DNA of 14,981 nt from Micromonosporaceae bacterium (GTDB lineage: Bacteria; Actinomycetota; Actinomycetes; Mycobacteriales; Micromonosporaceae). Shown piece after piece: positions 1-6,175 of this stretch; positions within the stretch are counted from its first letter, which is position 1, and every line of letters starts with the position of its first letter. The notes beneath the pieces are model-generated. The model ran no database searches and was not told the DNA's origin. It saw nothing but the letters and a program-made list of their open reading frames with translations. The stretch covers positions 1 to 14,981 of the forward strand of contig JADGGF010000048.1 in assembly GCA_019690055.1 (NCBI GenBank). The letters are read 5' to 3'. Made by a program: the position numbers and the translations under genes.

Positions 1-35
1 GGTTCGGCGTTTCCGTCACCGACCGATGTCGGGCG

Positions 36-53
36 TCCGGTCTTTCAACCGGA
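36..53 (-). terminator. Candidate stem-loop downstream of the LLM oxidoreductase gene
   Basis: Perfect inverted repeat TCCGGT-CTTTCA-ACCGGA (6-bp stem, 6-nt loop), about 60 bases past the stop codon of the leftward oxidoreductase gene. There is no U-tract, which is common for actinobacterial terminators. The rest of 1-113 holds short direct repeats (GGGCGTCCG at 31 and 56) and no gene that I can support. Confidence 0.35.
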
Positions 54-78
54 GTGGGCGTCCGTCACTGACCAGGGC

Positions 79-130
79 CGGCGGCGGTCGGATCAGAAGT
101 CGGCGGCGGTCGGTCAGAAGCCGGCGGCGA
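79..130. repeat. Tandem ~21-bp duplication across a stop codon
   Basis: Two full copies of a unit starting CGGCGGCGGTCGG and ending TCAGAAG (79-100 and 101-121), plus a partial third copy (122-130). The second copy contains the stop codon and last codons of the leftward oxidoreductase gene. The first copy repeats that gene end, including a second TGA, just downstream. The copies differ by one indel and a final base, so this looks like a recent slippage duplication. Confidence 0.7.
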
Positions 131-986
131 CTGGGATCACCTCGCGGCCGATGACCTCCAGCGGACGCAGGGTGTGGACGTCGGGGACGAACCCCAGCAC
201 GGCCTGGATGCCGAGGTCGGCCAGGCCCCGGAGAGCGTCCAGGAGTTCGGCCACCCCGCGGCCGTCCGCGCCCACGTCCAACTTCATGTACGCGGTTCGG
301 TACAGGCTGTCGTAGTCGCGCCCCAGCTGCGCGCAGTGCTCGCGCAGCACGTCCAGCTTGCGCGGCAGGTCCGGGCCGACGAACAGGTTGCACGCGTCGC
401 CGTACTGCGCGACCAGCCGCAGCGTCTTCTTCTCGCCCCCACCGCCGATCATGATGGGCGGCCGGGGTCGGGTCAGCGGGGCCGGGGAGTTCAGCGGCTG
501 CGCGAGCTGGTAGTGCTGGCCGACGAAGGGCTCGGCGTCGCCGGCGAACATGCGCGACACGATCTGCAGCGTCTCCTCGAGCCGCTCGAAGCGCTCGGCC
601 ACCGGCGGGAACGGGATGCCGAGGCCGGCCGCCTCCTCCTGGTACCACCCGGCCCCGATGCCGAGCCAGGCCCGACCGCCGGAGAGGACGTCCAGCGTCG
701 TCACCTGTTTGGCGAGGACACCCGGATGGCGGTAGACGGCGCCGGTGACCAGGGTGAGCAGCTTGATGTGAGAGGTGTGGGCGGCCAGGTACCCCAGCGT
801 GGTGTACGCCTCGAGCATCGGGTCCTCGGGCGGGCCGATGTAGCCGATCTGGAAGAAGTGGTCCATCACCGCGAGGAACTCGAACCCGGCCTCGTCGGCG
901 GTCCGGGCGATTGCGGCGAGATCGGCACCGAGCCGGTCGGCTCCGCCCGGCCACGCGAAGTCAGGTACCTGGAGTCCGATTCTCAT
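114..986 (-). CDS. LLM-class (luciferase-like) F420-dependent oxidoreductase
   Basis: 290 residues, the usual size for single-domain luciferase-like monooxygenase family proteins with a TIM-barrel fold. Family features seen: the start MRIGLQVPDF, DEAGFEFLAVMDHF (31-44), the YRHPGVLAKQVTTLDVLSGG block (85-104) and GIGAGWYQEEAAGLG (109-123). In actinobacteria most such proteins use reduced F420 rather than FMN, so F420 is inferred from taxon and family; the substrate is unknown. The ATG at 986 is chosen because the family N-terminus starts there. The open frame runs upstream to 1217, but that stretch does not look coding and would overlap the divergent hydrolase gene. No Shine-Dalgarno precedes the ATG; a -10-like CAGAAT lies 8 nt upstream, which fits leaderless translation. 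The last codons are tandemly duplicated just downstream. Confidence 0.9.
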   Translation of the reverse strand: MRIGLQVPDFAWPGGADRLGADLAAIARTADEAGFEFLAVMDHFFQIGYIGPPEDPMLEAYTTLGYLAAHTSHIKLLTLVTGAVYRHPGVLAKQVTTLDVLSGGRAWLGIGAGWYQEEAAGLGIPFPPVAERFERLEETLQIVSRMFAGDAEPFVGQHYQLAQPLNSPAPLTRPRPPIMIGGGGEKKTLRLVAQYGDACNLFVGPDLPRKLDVLREHCAQLGRDYDSLYRTAYMKLDVGADGRGVAELLDALRGLADLGIQAVLGFVPDVHTLRPLEVIGREVIPVAAGF

Positions 987-991
987 GGTCA

Positions 992-1001
992 CCGATTCTG
1001 C
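992..1001 (-). promoter_or_regulatory. Putative leaderless -10 element of the LLM gene
   Basis: The minus strand reads GCAGAATCGG, placing CAGAAT 8 nt before the ATG with no ribosome-binding site between. The same 10-mer occurs 7 nt before the aldo/keto reductase start at 4202-4211. No convincing -35 box was found. Confidence 0.4.
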
Positions 1002-1099
1002 TCGCCCCGGCTCACCCCCTCCGGCCCGGGCGTACTCGGCGGGGGTGACGCAACGATCGTTCGTCGGAGCCGCCTTTCCTGCAATGAACCGTCGGTGAA

Positions 1100-1127
1100 A
1101 TGCAAGATCCAGCAATGGATGACGCAT
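1100..1127. promoter_or_regulatory. Imperfect 28-bp palindrome, candidate operator of the arginine-catabolic operon
   Basis: Arms ATGCAAGATCC and GGATGACGCAT around a central AGCAAT; 8 of 11 arm positions pair. It lies in a locally AT-richer spot of the divergent intergenic region (987-1215), about 90 bp before the hydrolase start. A second GCAATG lies 31 bp upstream (1081 versus 1112), close to three helical turns. Lrp/AsnC-type regulators often bind such sites and commonly control arginine or ornithine catabolism, but no regulator gene is in the window, so the link is inference. Confidence 0.35.
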
Positions 1128-1215
1128 CAGGCGGGGGCCTAGGGTTGATCTCCAACGGTGGTACCCGCGTCCCACCTGACGAGCCGACGACGCGCGACCT
1201 GTGGAGGACTTCGAC

Positions 1216-2037
1216 ATGACGTCGCGTGAGGCGACCCCCCGCCGCTACCTGATGTGCCGGCCCACGTACTTCACCGTCGAGTACCAGATCAACCCGTGGA
1301 TGCACCCGACGGTGCCCACCGACAACGCCCGGGCCGTGGCGCAGTGGACGAACCTGCGCGACGCATACCTGGCGCTGGGCCACACGGTGGAGGAGATCGA
1401 GCCGATCCCGGGACTACCGGACATGGTCTTCGCCGCCAACGGCGCCACCGTCATCGACGGCATCTCGTACGGCGCGCAGTTCCGCTATCCCCAACGGGCC
1501 GCGGAGGCCCCGGCCTACGCCGCCCGCCTGGCCGAGCTGGGCTTCGAGACCAGCGCGGCCAAGTGGATCAACGAAGGTGAGGGGGACTTCCTGCTCACCG
1601 ACCGGTATCTGCTCGCCGGCACAGGGTTCCGGACCGAGTACGCCGCGCACGCCGAGGCGCAGGAGATCTTCGGCCGACCGGTGATCAGCCTGCAGCTCAT
1701 TGATCCGCGTTTCTACCATCTGGACACGGCGGTGGCCGTCCTGGGCGACACCATCGCCTTCCTGCCGGAGGCGTTCAGCCCGGGCAGCGTGCGCGTGTTG
1801 CGCCGGCTCTTCCCGGACGCCATCGAGGCGAATCTCGCCGACGCCGAATGGCTGGGCCTCAACGCCGTCAGCGACGGCAAGCACGTGGTGCTCCCCGCCC
1901 AGGCCACCGGCCTGGCCGAGCAGGTGCGGGCCCGCGGGTTCGAGCCGGTCCCGGTCGACGTCTCCGAGTTCCTGAAGGCCGGCGGGGGCCCGAAGTGCTG
2001 CACTCTCGAGCTGCGGGAGGCGGGGAAGTCGGCATGA
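1216..2037 (+). CDS. Guanidino-group hydrolase (dimethylargininase / arginine dihydrolase family)
   Basis: 273 residues of the amidinotransferase (pentein) fold. Seen: INPWM (25-29), PDMVFAANG (68-76), INEGEGDF (118-125) with the E/D pair, the histidine in FYHLD (166-170), and GGPKCCTLEL at the C-terminus supplying the nucleophilic cysteine. The family hydrolyses dimethylarginine to citrulline and dimethylamine, or arginine to ornithine, CO2 and ammonia (cyanobacterial ArgZ/AgrE). The FAANG asparagine and the downstream ornithine aminotransferase favour an ornithine-producing reaction, but this is inference. ATG 1216 is preferred over GTG 1201 because GGAGG (1203-1207) lies 8 nt before it. 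The stop overlaps the next start by ATGA, so the two are translationally coupled. Annotation pipelines usually call this ddaH. Confidence 0.85.
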   Translation: MTSREATPRRYLMCRPTYFTVEYQINPWMHPTVPTDNARAVAQWTNLRDAYLALGHTVEEIEPIPGLPDMVFAANGATVIDGISYGAQFRYPQRAAEAPAYAARLAELGFETSAAKWINEGEGDFLLTDRYLLAGTGFRTEYAAHAEAQEIFGRPVISLQLIDPRFYHLDTAVAVLGDTIAFLPEAFSPGSVRVLRRLFPDAIEANLADAEWLGLNAVSDGKHVVLPAQATGLAEQVRARGFEPVPVDVSEFLKAGGGPKCCTLELREAGKSA

Positions 2038-3248
2038 GCGACACTCCACTGAGGACTGATGCCGCGGTGGCCGAGGCCGAGCGCCACACCGCGCACAACT
2101 ACCACCCGCTGCCCGTCGTCCTCACCGAGGGCGACGGGGCCTGGGTGACCGATGTGGACGGTCGGCGGTACCTGGACTGCCTGGCCGGGTACTCCGCGCT
2201 GAACTTCGGACACCGGCACCCGGCCCTCATCGACGCCGCGCGTAAGCAGCTCGAGGCGGTGACGCTGACCAGCCGGGCGTTCCTGCACGACCAGCTCGGT
2301 CCCTTCACCAGGGCGCTGGCGCAGTTGTGCGGCAAGGACCTGGTCCTGCCCATGAACACCGGAGCCGAGGCGGTCGAGTCGGCCATCAAGGTGGCCCGCA
2401 AGTGGGGGTACCGGGTCAAGGGCGTGCCGGACGGTCAGGCGTCCATTGTGGTCGCCGAGAACAACTTCCACGGCCGGACCACCACGATCGTCAGCTTCTC
2501 CACCGACCCGGTGGCGCGCGCCGACTACGGCCCCTACACGCCCGGTTTCCGGCTCGTCCCCTACGGCGACCTCGAGGCGATGCGCTCGGCCATCGACGAG
2601 ACCACGGTCGCGGTGCTGATCGAGCCGATCCAGGGCGAGGCCGGCGTCATCGTGCCGCCGGACGGCTACCTGCGCGGGGTCCGCGACCTGTGCACCGACC
2701 AGAACGTGCTGTTCGTGGCCGATGAGATCCAGTCGGGTCTCGGGCGCACCGGGTACACCTTCGCCTGTGACCACGAGGGCGTCGTGCCGGACATGTACGT
2801 GCTCGGCAAGGCGCTCGGCGGCGGCATCGTGCCGGTCTCGGCCGTGGTGGCCGACGCCGATGTGCTCGGGGTGCTGCGCCCGGGCGAGCACGGGTCGACG
2901 TTCGGCGGGAACCCGCTCGCCTGCGCGGTCGGCCTGGCCGTGGTGGAGCTGCTGCGCACGGGCGAGTTCCAGGCGCGGGCCCGGGAGCTGGGCGCGGTCC
3001 TGCACGAAGGGTTGCGCTCGCTGGTCGGTCACGGAGTGACGGCCGTACGCGGGCGGGGCCTGTGGGCGGGCGTCGACATCGACCCCGGTCTCATGACGGG
3101 GCGCGAAGCCTGCGAGCGGCTCATGGCTCGCGGGGTCCTCGCCAAGGACACCCACGGCGCCACGATCCGCCTGGCGCCCCCGTTGGTCGTCGCCGAGGGC
3201 GACCTGCAGTTCGCCATCGCCCGGCTCGCCGAGGTGCTCGCCGGCTGA
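2034..3248 (+). CDS. rocD: Ornithine aminotransferase
   Basis: 404 residues, class-III PLP-dependent aminotransferase. It transfers the delta-amino group of ornithine to 2-oxoglutarate, giving glutamate-5-semialdehyde, which cyclises to pyrroline-5-carboxylate. Seen: the N-terminal AHNYHPLPVVL typical of RocD, NTGAEAVESAIK (108-119) at the cofactor phosphate site, VADEIQSGLGRTG (228-240) with the PLP-ring aspartate D230, and the Schiff-base lysine K259 in VLGKALGGG. STFGGNPLAC (288-297) follows. The start ATG overlaps the upstream stop (ATGA). The frame is open further 5' to 1848, but that part is antiphase to the hydrolase. The substrate call rests on these motifs and the partner gene; acetylornithine or GABA aminotransferase is less likely. 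Confidence 0.92.
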   Translation: MSDTPLRTDAAVAEAERHTAHNYHPLPVVLTEGDGAWVTDVDGRRYLDCLAGYSALNFGHRHPALIDAARKQLEAVTLTSRAFLHDQLGPFTRALAQLCGKDLVLPMNTGAEAVESAIKVARKWGYRVKGVPDGQASIVVAENNFHGRTTTIVSFSTDPVARADYGPYTPGFRLVPYGDLEAMRSAIDETTVAVLIEPIQGEAGVIVPPDGYLRGVRDLCTDQNVLFVADEIQSGLGRTGYTFACDHEGVVPDMYVLGKALGGGIVPVSAVVADADVLGVLRPGEHGSTFGGNPLACAVGLAVVELLRTGEFQARARELGAVLHEGLRSLVGHGVTAVRGRGLWAGVDIDPGLMTGREACERLMARGVLAKDTHGATIRLAPPLVVAEGDLQFAIARLAEVLAG

Positions 3249-3256
3249 CGCCGACC

Positions 3257-3274
3257 GCCGCTACCGGGAGCGGC
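3257..3274 (+). terminator. Stem-loop after rocD
   Basis: Perfect inverted repeat GCCGCT-ACCGGG-AGCGGC (6-bp stem, 6-nt loop) starting 9 bases after the rocD stop. It lies between two convergent genes, where termination is expected. There is no U-tract. The rest of the 169-bp gap holds no gene with a usable start. Confidence 0.4.
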
Positions 3275-3391
3275 TGGCTCGTCGGGGTCGGGCAGCGTGG
3301 CATAGCGAGCCGCGGCGGCCTCGACCCCGGCGGCCGAGCCGAACCGGTTGTGACGGATGCCCGCGTCCGGCGCCGGCCGTGCGTGCCGCGG

Positions 3392-3428
3392 GCGTCAGCC
3401 GTGCGCGTCCGGCTGCGTCAGCCGTGCG
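3392..3428. repeat. 14-bp direct repeat across the aldo/keto reductase stop codon
   Basis: GCGTCAGCCGTGCG occurs at 3392-3405 and again at 3415-3428, a period of 23 bp. The right copy carries the TGA stop and last codons of the leftward aldo/keto reductase; the left copy repeats that end just downstream. The layout is the same as the duplication at 79-130. Confidence 0.65.
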
Positions 3429-4197
3429 AGAGACCGTCTATTGTCGACATCTCCCCGTCAGTCAGCTCGAATCCGAAGAGCTGGAAGTTCTCGTCGATGC
3501 GCTCGGGCCGGGCCGACTTGGGGATGACCACGATGTCGTGCTGCAGGTGCCAGCGCAGCACCACCTGGGCCGGGGTGACCCCGTGCGCCTGCGCGATCGA
3601 GGCGAGGACGGGTGAGCGCAGGTCGCTGCGCTTGAGCGGGCTGTAGCCCTCCAGCACGACGCCGCGCTGCCGGTGCTGGTCGAGGACGGACGGGTTGTGC
3701 TCGAACGGGCTCCACGGCACCTGGTTGACCTCCGGCGCCTGGCCCGTCGCGGCGGTGATCTGGTCGATCTGGTCGAGGCTGAAGTTGCTCACGCCGACCG
3801 ACCGGGCCAGGCCGTCATCCCGGGCCGTCAGCAGCGCCTCCCAGGTCGGCACGAGGTCGCGGGCCCCGGTCGGCCAGTGGATGAGCCACAGGTCGACGGC
3901 GTCCACGCCCAGCGCGGCCAGGCTGGCCTCGAGGGTCTGCCGGGCCCGCCCGGCCCGCTCCGACGGCAGTTTCGTCGTGATGAACACCTCGGAGCGGGGC
4001 AGGCCGCTGTCGCGCACCGCCCGCCCGACCTCGGCCTCGTTGCCGTACATCGTCGCGGTGTCGATGTGGCGGTACCCGGCGTCGAGGGCGTACCGGATCG
4101 AGTCGTACGCCTGCCGCCCGCGCAGCTGCCAGGTGCCCAGCCCCACCCGCGGCATCTGCACCCCGCCGGCCAGCGTCACCGTTGTCGTCTCACCCAT
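3418..4197 (-). CDS. Aldo/keto reductase
   Basis: 259 residues, NADPH-dependent aldo/keto reductase with a TIM-barrel fold, close to the 2,5-diketo-D-gluconate reductase (DkgA/AKR5) group. The catalytic tetrad is visible: D46 and Y51 in HIDTATMYGNE, K76 in FITTKL and H107 in WLIHWPTG. GVSNFS (135-140) and the NADPH-site motif IPKSARPERIDEN (225-237) are present. The real substrate is unknown; these enzymes reduce many sugars, aldehydes and ketones. The ATG at 4197 is chosen because the family N-terminus (VTLAGGVQMPRVGLGTW) begins there. The open frame continues upstream to 4620 antisense to the dehydrogenase and is not protein-like. No Shine-Dalgarno is visible, and CAGAAT 7 nt upstream suggests leaderless initiation. 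The C-terminus stops at DGLSHG, a little shorter than many relatives. Confidence 0.9.
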   Translation of the reverse strand: MGETTTVTLAGGVQMPRVGLGTWQLRGRQAYDSIRYALDAGYRHIDTATMYGNEAEVGRAVRDSGLPRSEVFITTKLPSERAGRARQTLEASLAALGVDAVDLWLIHWPTGARDLVPTWEALLTARDDGLARSVGVSNFSLDQIDQITAATGQAPEVNQVPWSPFEHNPSVLDQHRQRGVVLEGYSPLKRSDLRSPVLASIAQAHGVTPAQVVLRWHLQHDIVVIPKSARPERIDENFQLFGFELTDGEMSTIDGLSHG

Positions 4198-4201
4198 GCG
4201 G

Positions 4202-4211
4202 CCGATTCTGC
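4202..4211 (-). promoter_or_regulatory. Putative leaderless -10 element of the aldo/keto reductase
   Basis: The minus strand reads GCAGAATCGG, with CAGAAT ending 7 nt before the ATG. It is identical to the 10-mer before the LLM oxidoreductase start. The fixed distance and the lack of a ribosome-binding site support a start at the first transcribed base. Confidence 0.4.
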
Positions 4212-4283
4212 CCGCCGGCCGGCCCGCGCGAGTGGCCAACCCCTTGTGCTGGTGAACCAGTGCGGTGGCTCCGACCCGCAACC

Positions 4284-4289
4284 TAGACT
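4284..4289 (+). promoter_or_regulatory. Putative -10 box for the dehydrogenase transcript
   Basis: TAGACT matches the actinobacterial TANNNT -10 pattern. Transcription would begin about 7-8 nt downstream, at or next to the ATG of the short leader ORF at 4297. No clear -35 box was found. Confidence 0.3.
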
Positions 4290-4296
4290 GCCTGCC

Positions 4297-4386
4297 ATGT
4301 CTAGAGGCCACCTGTCCGAGGACCACCTGTCTGAGGGCCGTCACTGGCCGGGGTCGCCGTTCACCACCGGGAGGGCGCGTGTCTGA
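4297..4386 (+). CDS. Possible 29-codon leader ORF before the short-chain dehydrogenase
   Basis: ATG at 4297, TGA at 4384-4386. The peptide begins MSRGHLSEDHLSEGRHWPG and includes a tandem HLSE pair encoded by a 15-bp repeat (4306-4320 and 4321-4335). It ends 8 bases inside the dehydrogenase gene, so its translation could be coupled to that gene. It may start exactly at the transcription start, as a leaderless ORF. It is short with no known homologue, so it may simply be untranslated leader. Confidence 0.25.
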   Translation: MSRGHLSEDHLSEGRHWPGSPFTTGRARV

Positions 4387-5128
4387 CCAACCGAGAACCG
4401 CCATCGTCACCGGGGCGAGCCGGGGCATCGGGCTGGCCATCGCGCAGACCCTGGTGGAGCGGGGCATCCGGGTGTGCCTCACCGGTCGGAACGAGGAACC
4501 GCTCGCCGCCGCCGTGGCGCAGCTCGGCTCTGACCGCGCCACCTTCGTCGCCGGGCGGGCGCACGATCCGGACCACCAGGACCAGGTCATCGATACCGTG
4601 ATGCGTGAATATGGGCGCATCGATTACCTGGTGAACAACGTCGGTACCAACCCGGTGGCCGCGGCGGCCATCGACACGCCCCTCGACGCGGTTCGTAAGG
4701 TCTTCGACATCAACGTCTTCTCGGCCCTGGAGTGGACCCGTAAGGTGCACCGGGCGTGGATGGGCGAGCACGGCGGCGCCATCGTCAACGTGACCTCGGT
4801 CGCCGGGCTCCGGCCCACCCCGGTGATCGGCATCTACGGCATGTCGAAGGCGGCGTTGAAGTATCTCACTGAGCTGCTCGCCGCGGAGCTCGCCCCGAAG
4901 GTCCGGGTCAACGCGGTCGCCCCGGCCGTGGTGAAGACCGTCTTCGCCCGCGCGCTCTACGAGGGGCGCGAGGAGGAGACCGCCGCCGGCTACCCGCTGC
5001 GCCGCCTGGGCGTTCCGTCCGATGTGGCCGGGGCCGTGGCCTACCTGCTTTCGGACGAGGCGTCCTGGGTCACCGGCCAGACGCTGGTTCTCGACGGCGG
5101 GTTGACGCTCGCCGGGGGCATCGCCTGA
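4379..5128 (+). CDS. Short-chain dehydrogenase/reductase (SDR)
   Basis: 249 residues, classical SDR with a Rossmann fold, closest in style to 3-oxoacyl-ACP reductase FabG and glucose 1-dehydrogenase-like oxidoreductases. Seen: the cofactor-binding TGASRGIG (11-18), NNVG (86-89, usually NNAG), catalytic S140 in NVTSVAG and the YGMSK catalytic pair Y153/K157. The C-terminal LLSDEASWVTGQTLVLDGG (223-241) is the family ending. R37 in LTGRNEE after strand 2 suggests NADP(H) preference. The GTG at 4379 is chosen because GGGAGGG (4369-4375) precedes it and the protein then starts right at the Rossmann motif. The substrate cannot be told from sequence. The gene is divergent from the aldo/keto reductase, another NADPH reductase, but there is no further sign of a shared pathway. 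Confidence 0.9.
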   Translation: MSDQPRTAIVTGASRGIGLAIAQTLVERGIRVCLTGRNEEPLAAAVAQLGSDRATFVAGRAHDPDHQDQVIDTVMREYGRIDYLVNNVGTNPVAAAAIDTPLDAVRKVFDINVFSALEWTRKVHRAWMGEHGGAIVNVTSVAGLRPTPVIGIYGMSKAALKYLTELLAAELAPKVRVNAVAPAVVKTVFARALYEGREEETAAGYPLRRLGVPSDVAGAVAYLLSDEASWVTGQTLVLDGGLTLAGGIA

Positions 5129-5146
5129 CCGGCGCCGGGGCCGGCC
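5129..5146. terminator. Adjacent GC palindromes between convergent genes
   Basis: CCGGCGCCGG (5129-5138) followed directly by GGCCGGCC (5139-5146), starting at the base after the dehydrogenase stop. They lie between two convergent genes and could serve both as terminator. GC-rich palindromes arise by chance in this genome, so support is weak. Confidence 0.25.
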
Positions 5147-5207
5147 AGCTCGTGGCGGGCTGACCACCACCGCGGGCCAACTGCCAACCCAGCCATCGCC
5201 AAGGACG

Positions 5208-6122
5208 TCAGGGCCGGAAGGCGGCGTAGAGCGGGCGCAGAGCGTCGACGAGCGCCCGACCGCCCAGCCAGGGGTCGGGGGTCGGGAGCTGACGCAGCAC
5301 GAGGTCGACGTCGGTGGTGAGTGTGGGTGGCCGGGTCGGCAGCGGGACCGGCGCCACCCAGAATCGGGTCACGCTCGCCGTCAGGTCCGCGCTCGCCGCC
5401 CGGTCTGCGCTGGCCGCCTCCACCAGGGCCGCGGCCGCCCCGACGCCGTGCGGCCGGTCGCCGGCCCTTTTCGCCGCTGTCCCGGCACGGCGGCGTGCCG
5501 TCCGGGCCGGAGCCGCGGTTGTCCGCAGCACGCGCAGGTTCGCCAGCAGCGTGGCCCGGTCCCGGCCCCGCCAGTGCAGGATCTGGAACGGGTCGGCGTC
5601 GAAGGCCTCGGCGAGCAGGTAGAAGGTGGCCGCGATGTGCTTGCACGGCACGGTGGCGTCCGGGCAGGAGCAGGACATCCGCAGGTCGGCGGCGCTGGTG
5701 GGGAACAGCGGCGCGCCGGCCGCGCTGAACGCCTCCTCGATCGGCGGGGGCATCTCGCCGGCCAGCAACCGGGCCGCAAACAGCGCCTGCGCCGCCATGG
5801 CCTGCTCGATCCGGGTCCACGTGGGATCGTCGTAGGTGGACAGTCCGATCTGGACCCGGTACGGAGGGTCGACGGAGCCCTGCACCCGCGCGTGCACCGT
5901 ACCCGGCTCGATGGTCAGGCTCAGCACCTGCCCGGCCCGGGCGTAGTTGCGCCCGCGGGCCAGTCGCCCGCCCAGCCCGGAGAACGACTCGAGCACACTG
6001 ATGAACCGCTTCGACCACCACGACTCGCCGATGTCGCCGCGCGTGCTCTGGGCCCGGATGCCACCGTCGACCCGCTTCGGCCGGCCGTAGCGGGTCAGCT
6101 CGGGTCGCGACGGTCTCGTCAT
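5208..6122 (-). CDS. SWIM zinc-finger protein, partner of the SNF2 helicase
   Basis: 304 residues. A SWIM zinc-binding motif is plain at 151-162: C151-S-C153, six residues, C160-K-H162 (CSCPDATVPCKH). Before it lie WWSKRFISVLESF (35-47) and the GRNYARAGQVLSLTIEPG segment (57-74), both typical of bacterial SWIM proteins. After it comes a basic Ala/Arg-rich low-complexity stretch (about 203-250) and a weakly conserved tail. SWIM domains are predicted to bind DNA or protein, and in actinobacteria this gene typically lies beside a SNF2-family helicase, as here. The shared role is unproven; DNA repair or remodelling is the usual guess. Its ATG overlaps the stop of the 18-codon bridging ORF (ATGA), and AAAGGCGG upstream may be its ribosome-binding site. 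Confidence 0.88.
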   Translation of the reverse strand: MTRPSRPELTRYGRPKRVDGGIRAQSTRGDIGESWWSKRFISVLESFSGLGGRLARGRNYARAGQVLSLTIEPGTVHARVQGSVDPPYRVQIGLSTYDDPTWTRIEQAMAAQALFAARLLAGEMPPPIEEAFSAAGAPLFPTSAADLRMSCSCPDATVPCKHIAATFYLLAEAFDADPFQILHWRGRDRATLLANLRVLRTTAAPARTARRRAGTAAKRAGDRPHGVGAAAALVEAASADRAASADLTASVTRFWVAPVPLPTRPPTLTTDVDLVLRQLPTPDPWLGGRALVDALRPLYAAFRP

Positions 6123-6175
6123 GCCGCTACCGCCTTTGTTTCGGCTGCCACCTTCATGTCGGCTACCGCCTTCAT
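6119..6175 (-). CDS. 18-codon bridging ORF between helicase and SWIM genes
   Basis: Reads MKAVADMKVAAETKAVAA then TGA. Its ATG overlaps the helicase stop and its TGA overlaps the SWIM start, both as ATGA. The encoded sequence is just the translation of three 18-bp repeats, so a functional peptide is doubtful. More likely it keeps ribosomes moving from helicase to SWIM gene (translational coupling). Confidence refers to actual translation. Confidence 0.3.
   Translation of the reverse strand: MKAVADMKVAAETKAVAA
6122..6175 (-). repeat. Three 18-bp tandem repeats carrying start codons and SD-like sequence
   Basis: Unit ATGAAGGCGGTAGCCGAC, then ATGAAGGTGGCAGCCGAA, then ACAAAGGCGGTAGCGGCA, running straight into the SWIM gene's ATG. 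Each unit carries an AAGGYGG-like ribosome-binding sequence about 8-9 nt before the next unit's start position. The repeat therefore multiplies a translation-initiation module. Because 18 is a multiple of three, gain or loss of a unit keeps the bridging frame. Confidence 0.7.

Noticed and set aside
987..1217. N-terminal extension of the LLM oxidoreductase to 1217
   Set aside because: The extra 77 residues are Arg/Ser/Pro-rich, lack family similarity and overlap the divergent hydrolase gene; the family N-terminus starts at 986.
1848..2033. Upstream extension of rocD
   Set aside because: The extension is the out-of-frame reading of the hydrolase gene; the ATG at 2034 gives the normal family length.
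3249..3378. Leftward open frame reading GIRHNRFGSAAGVEAAAARY
   Set aside because: The composition looks coding, but it has no start codon and runs straight on into the antisense of rocD, as GC-rich shadow frames do. It could be a relic, but nothing supports a gene.
4198..4620. N-terminal extension of the aldo/keto reductase
   Set aside because: It is antisense to the dehydrogenase gene and not protein-like; the conserved start is at 4197.
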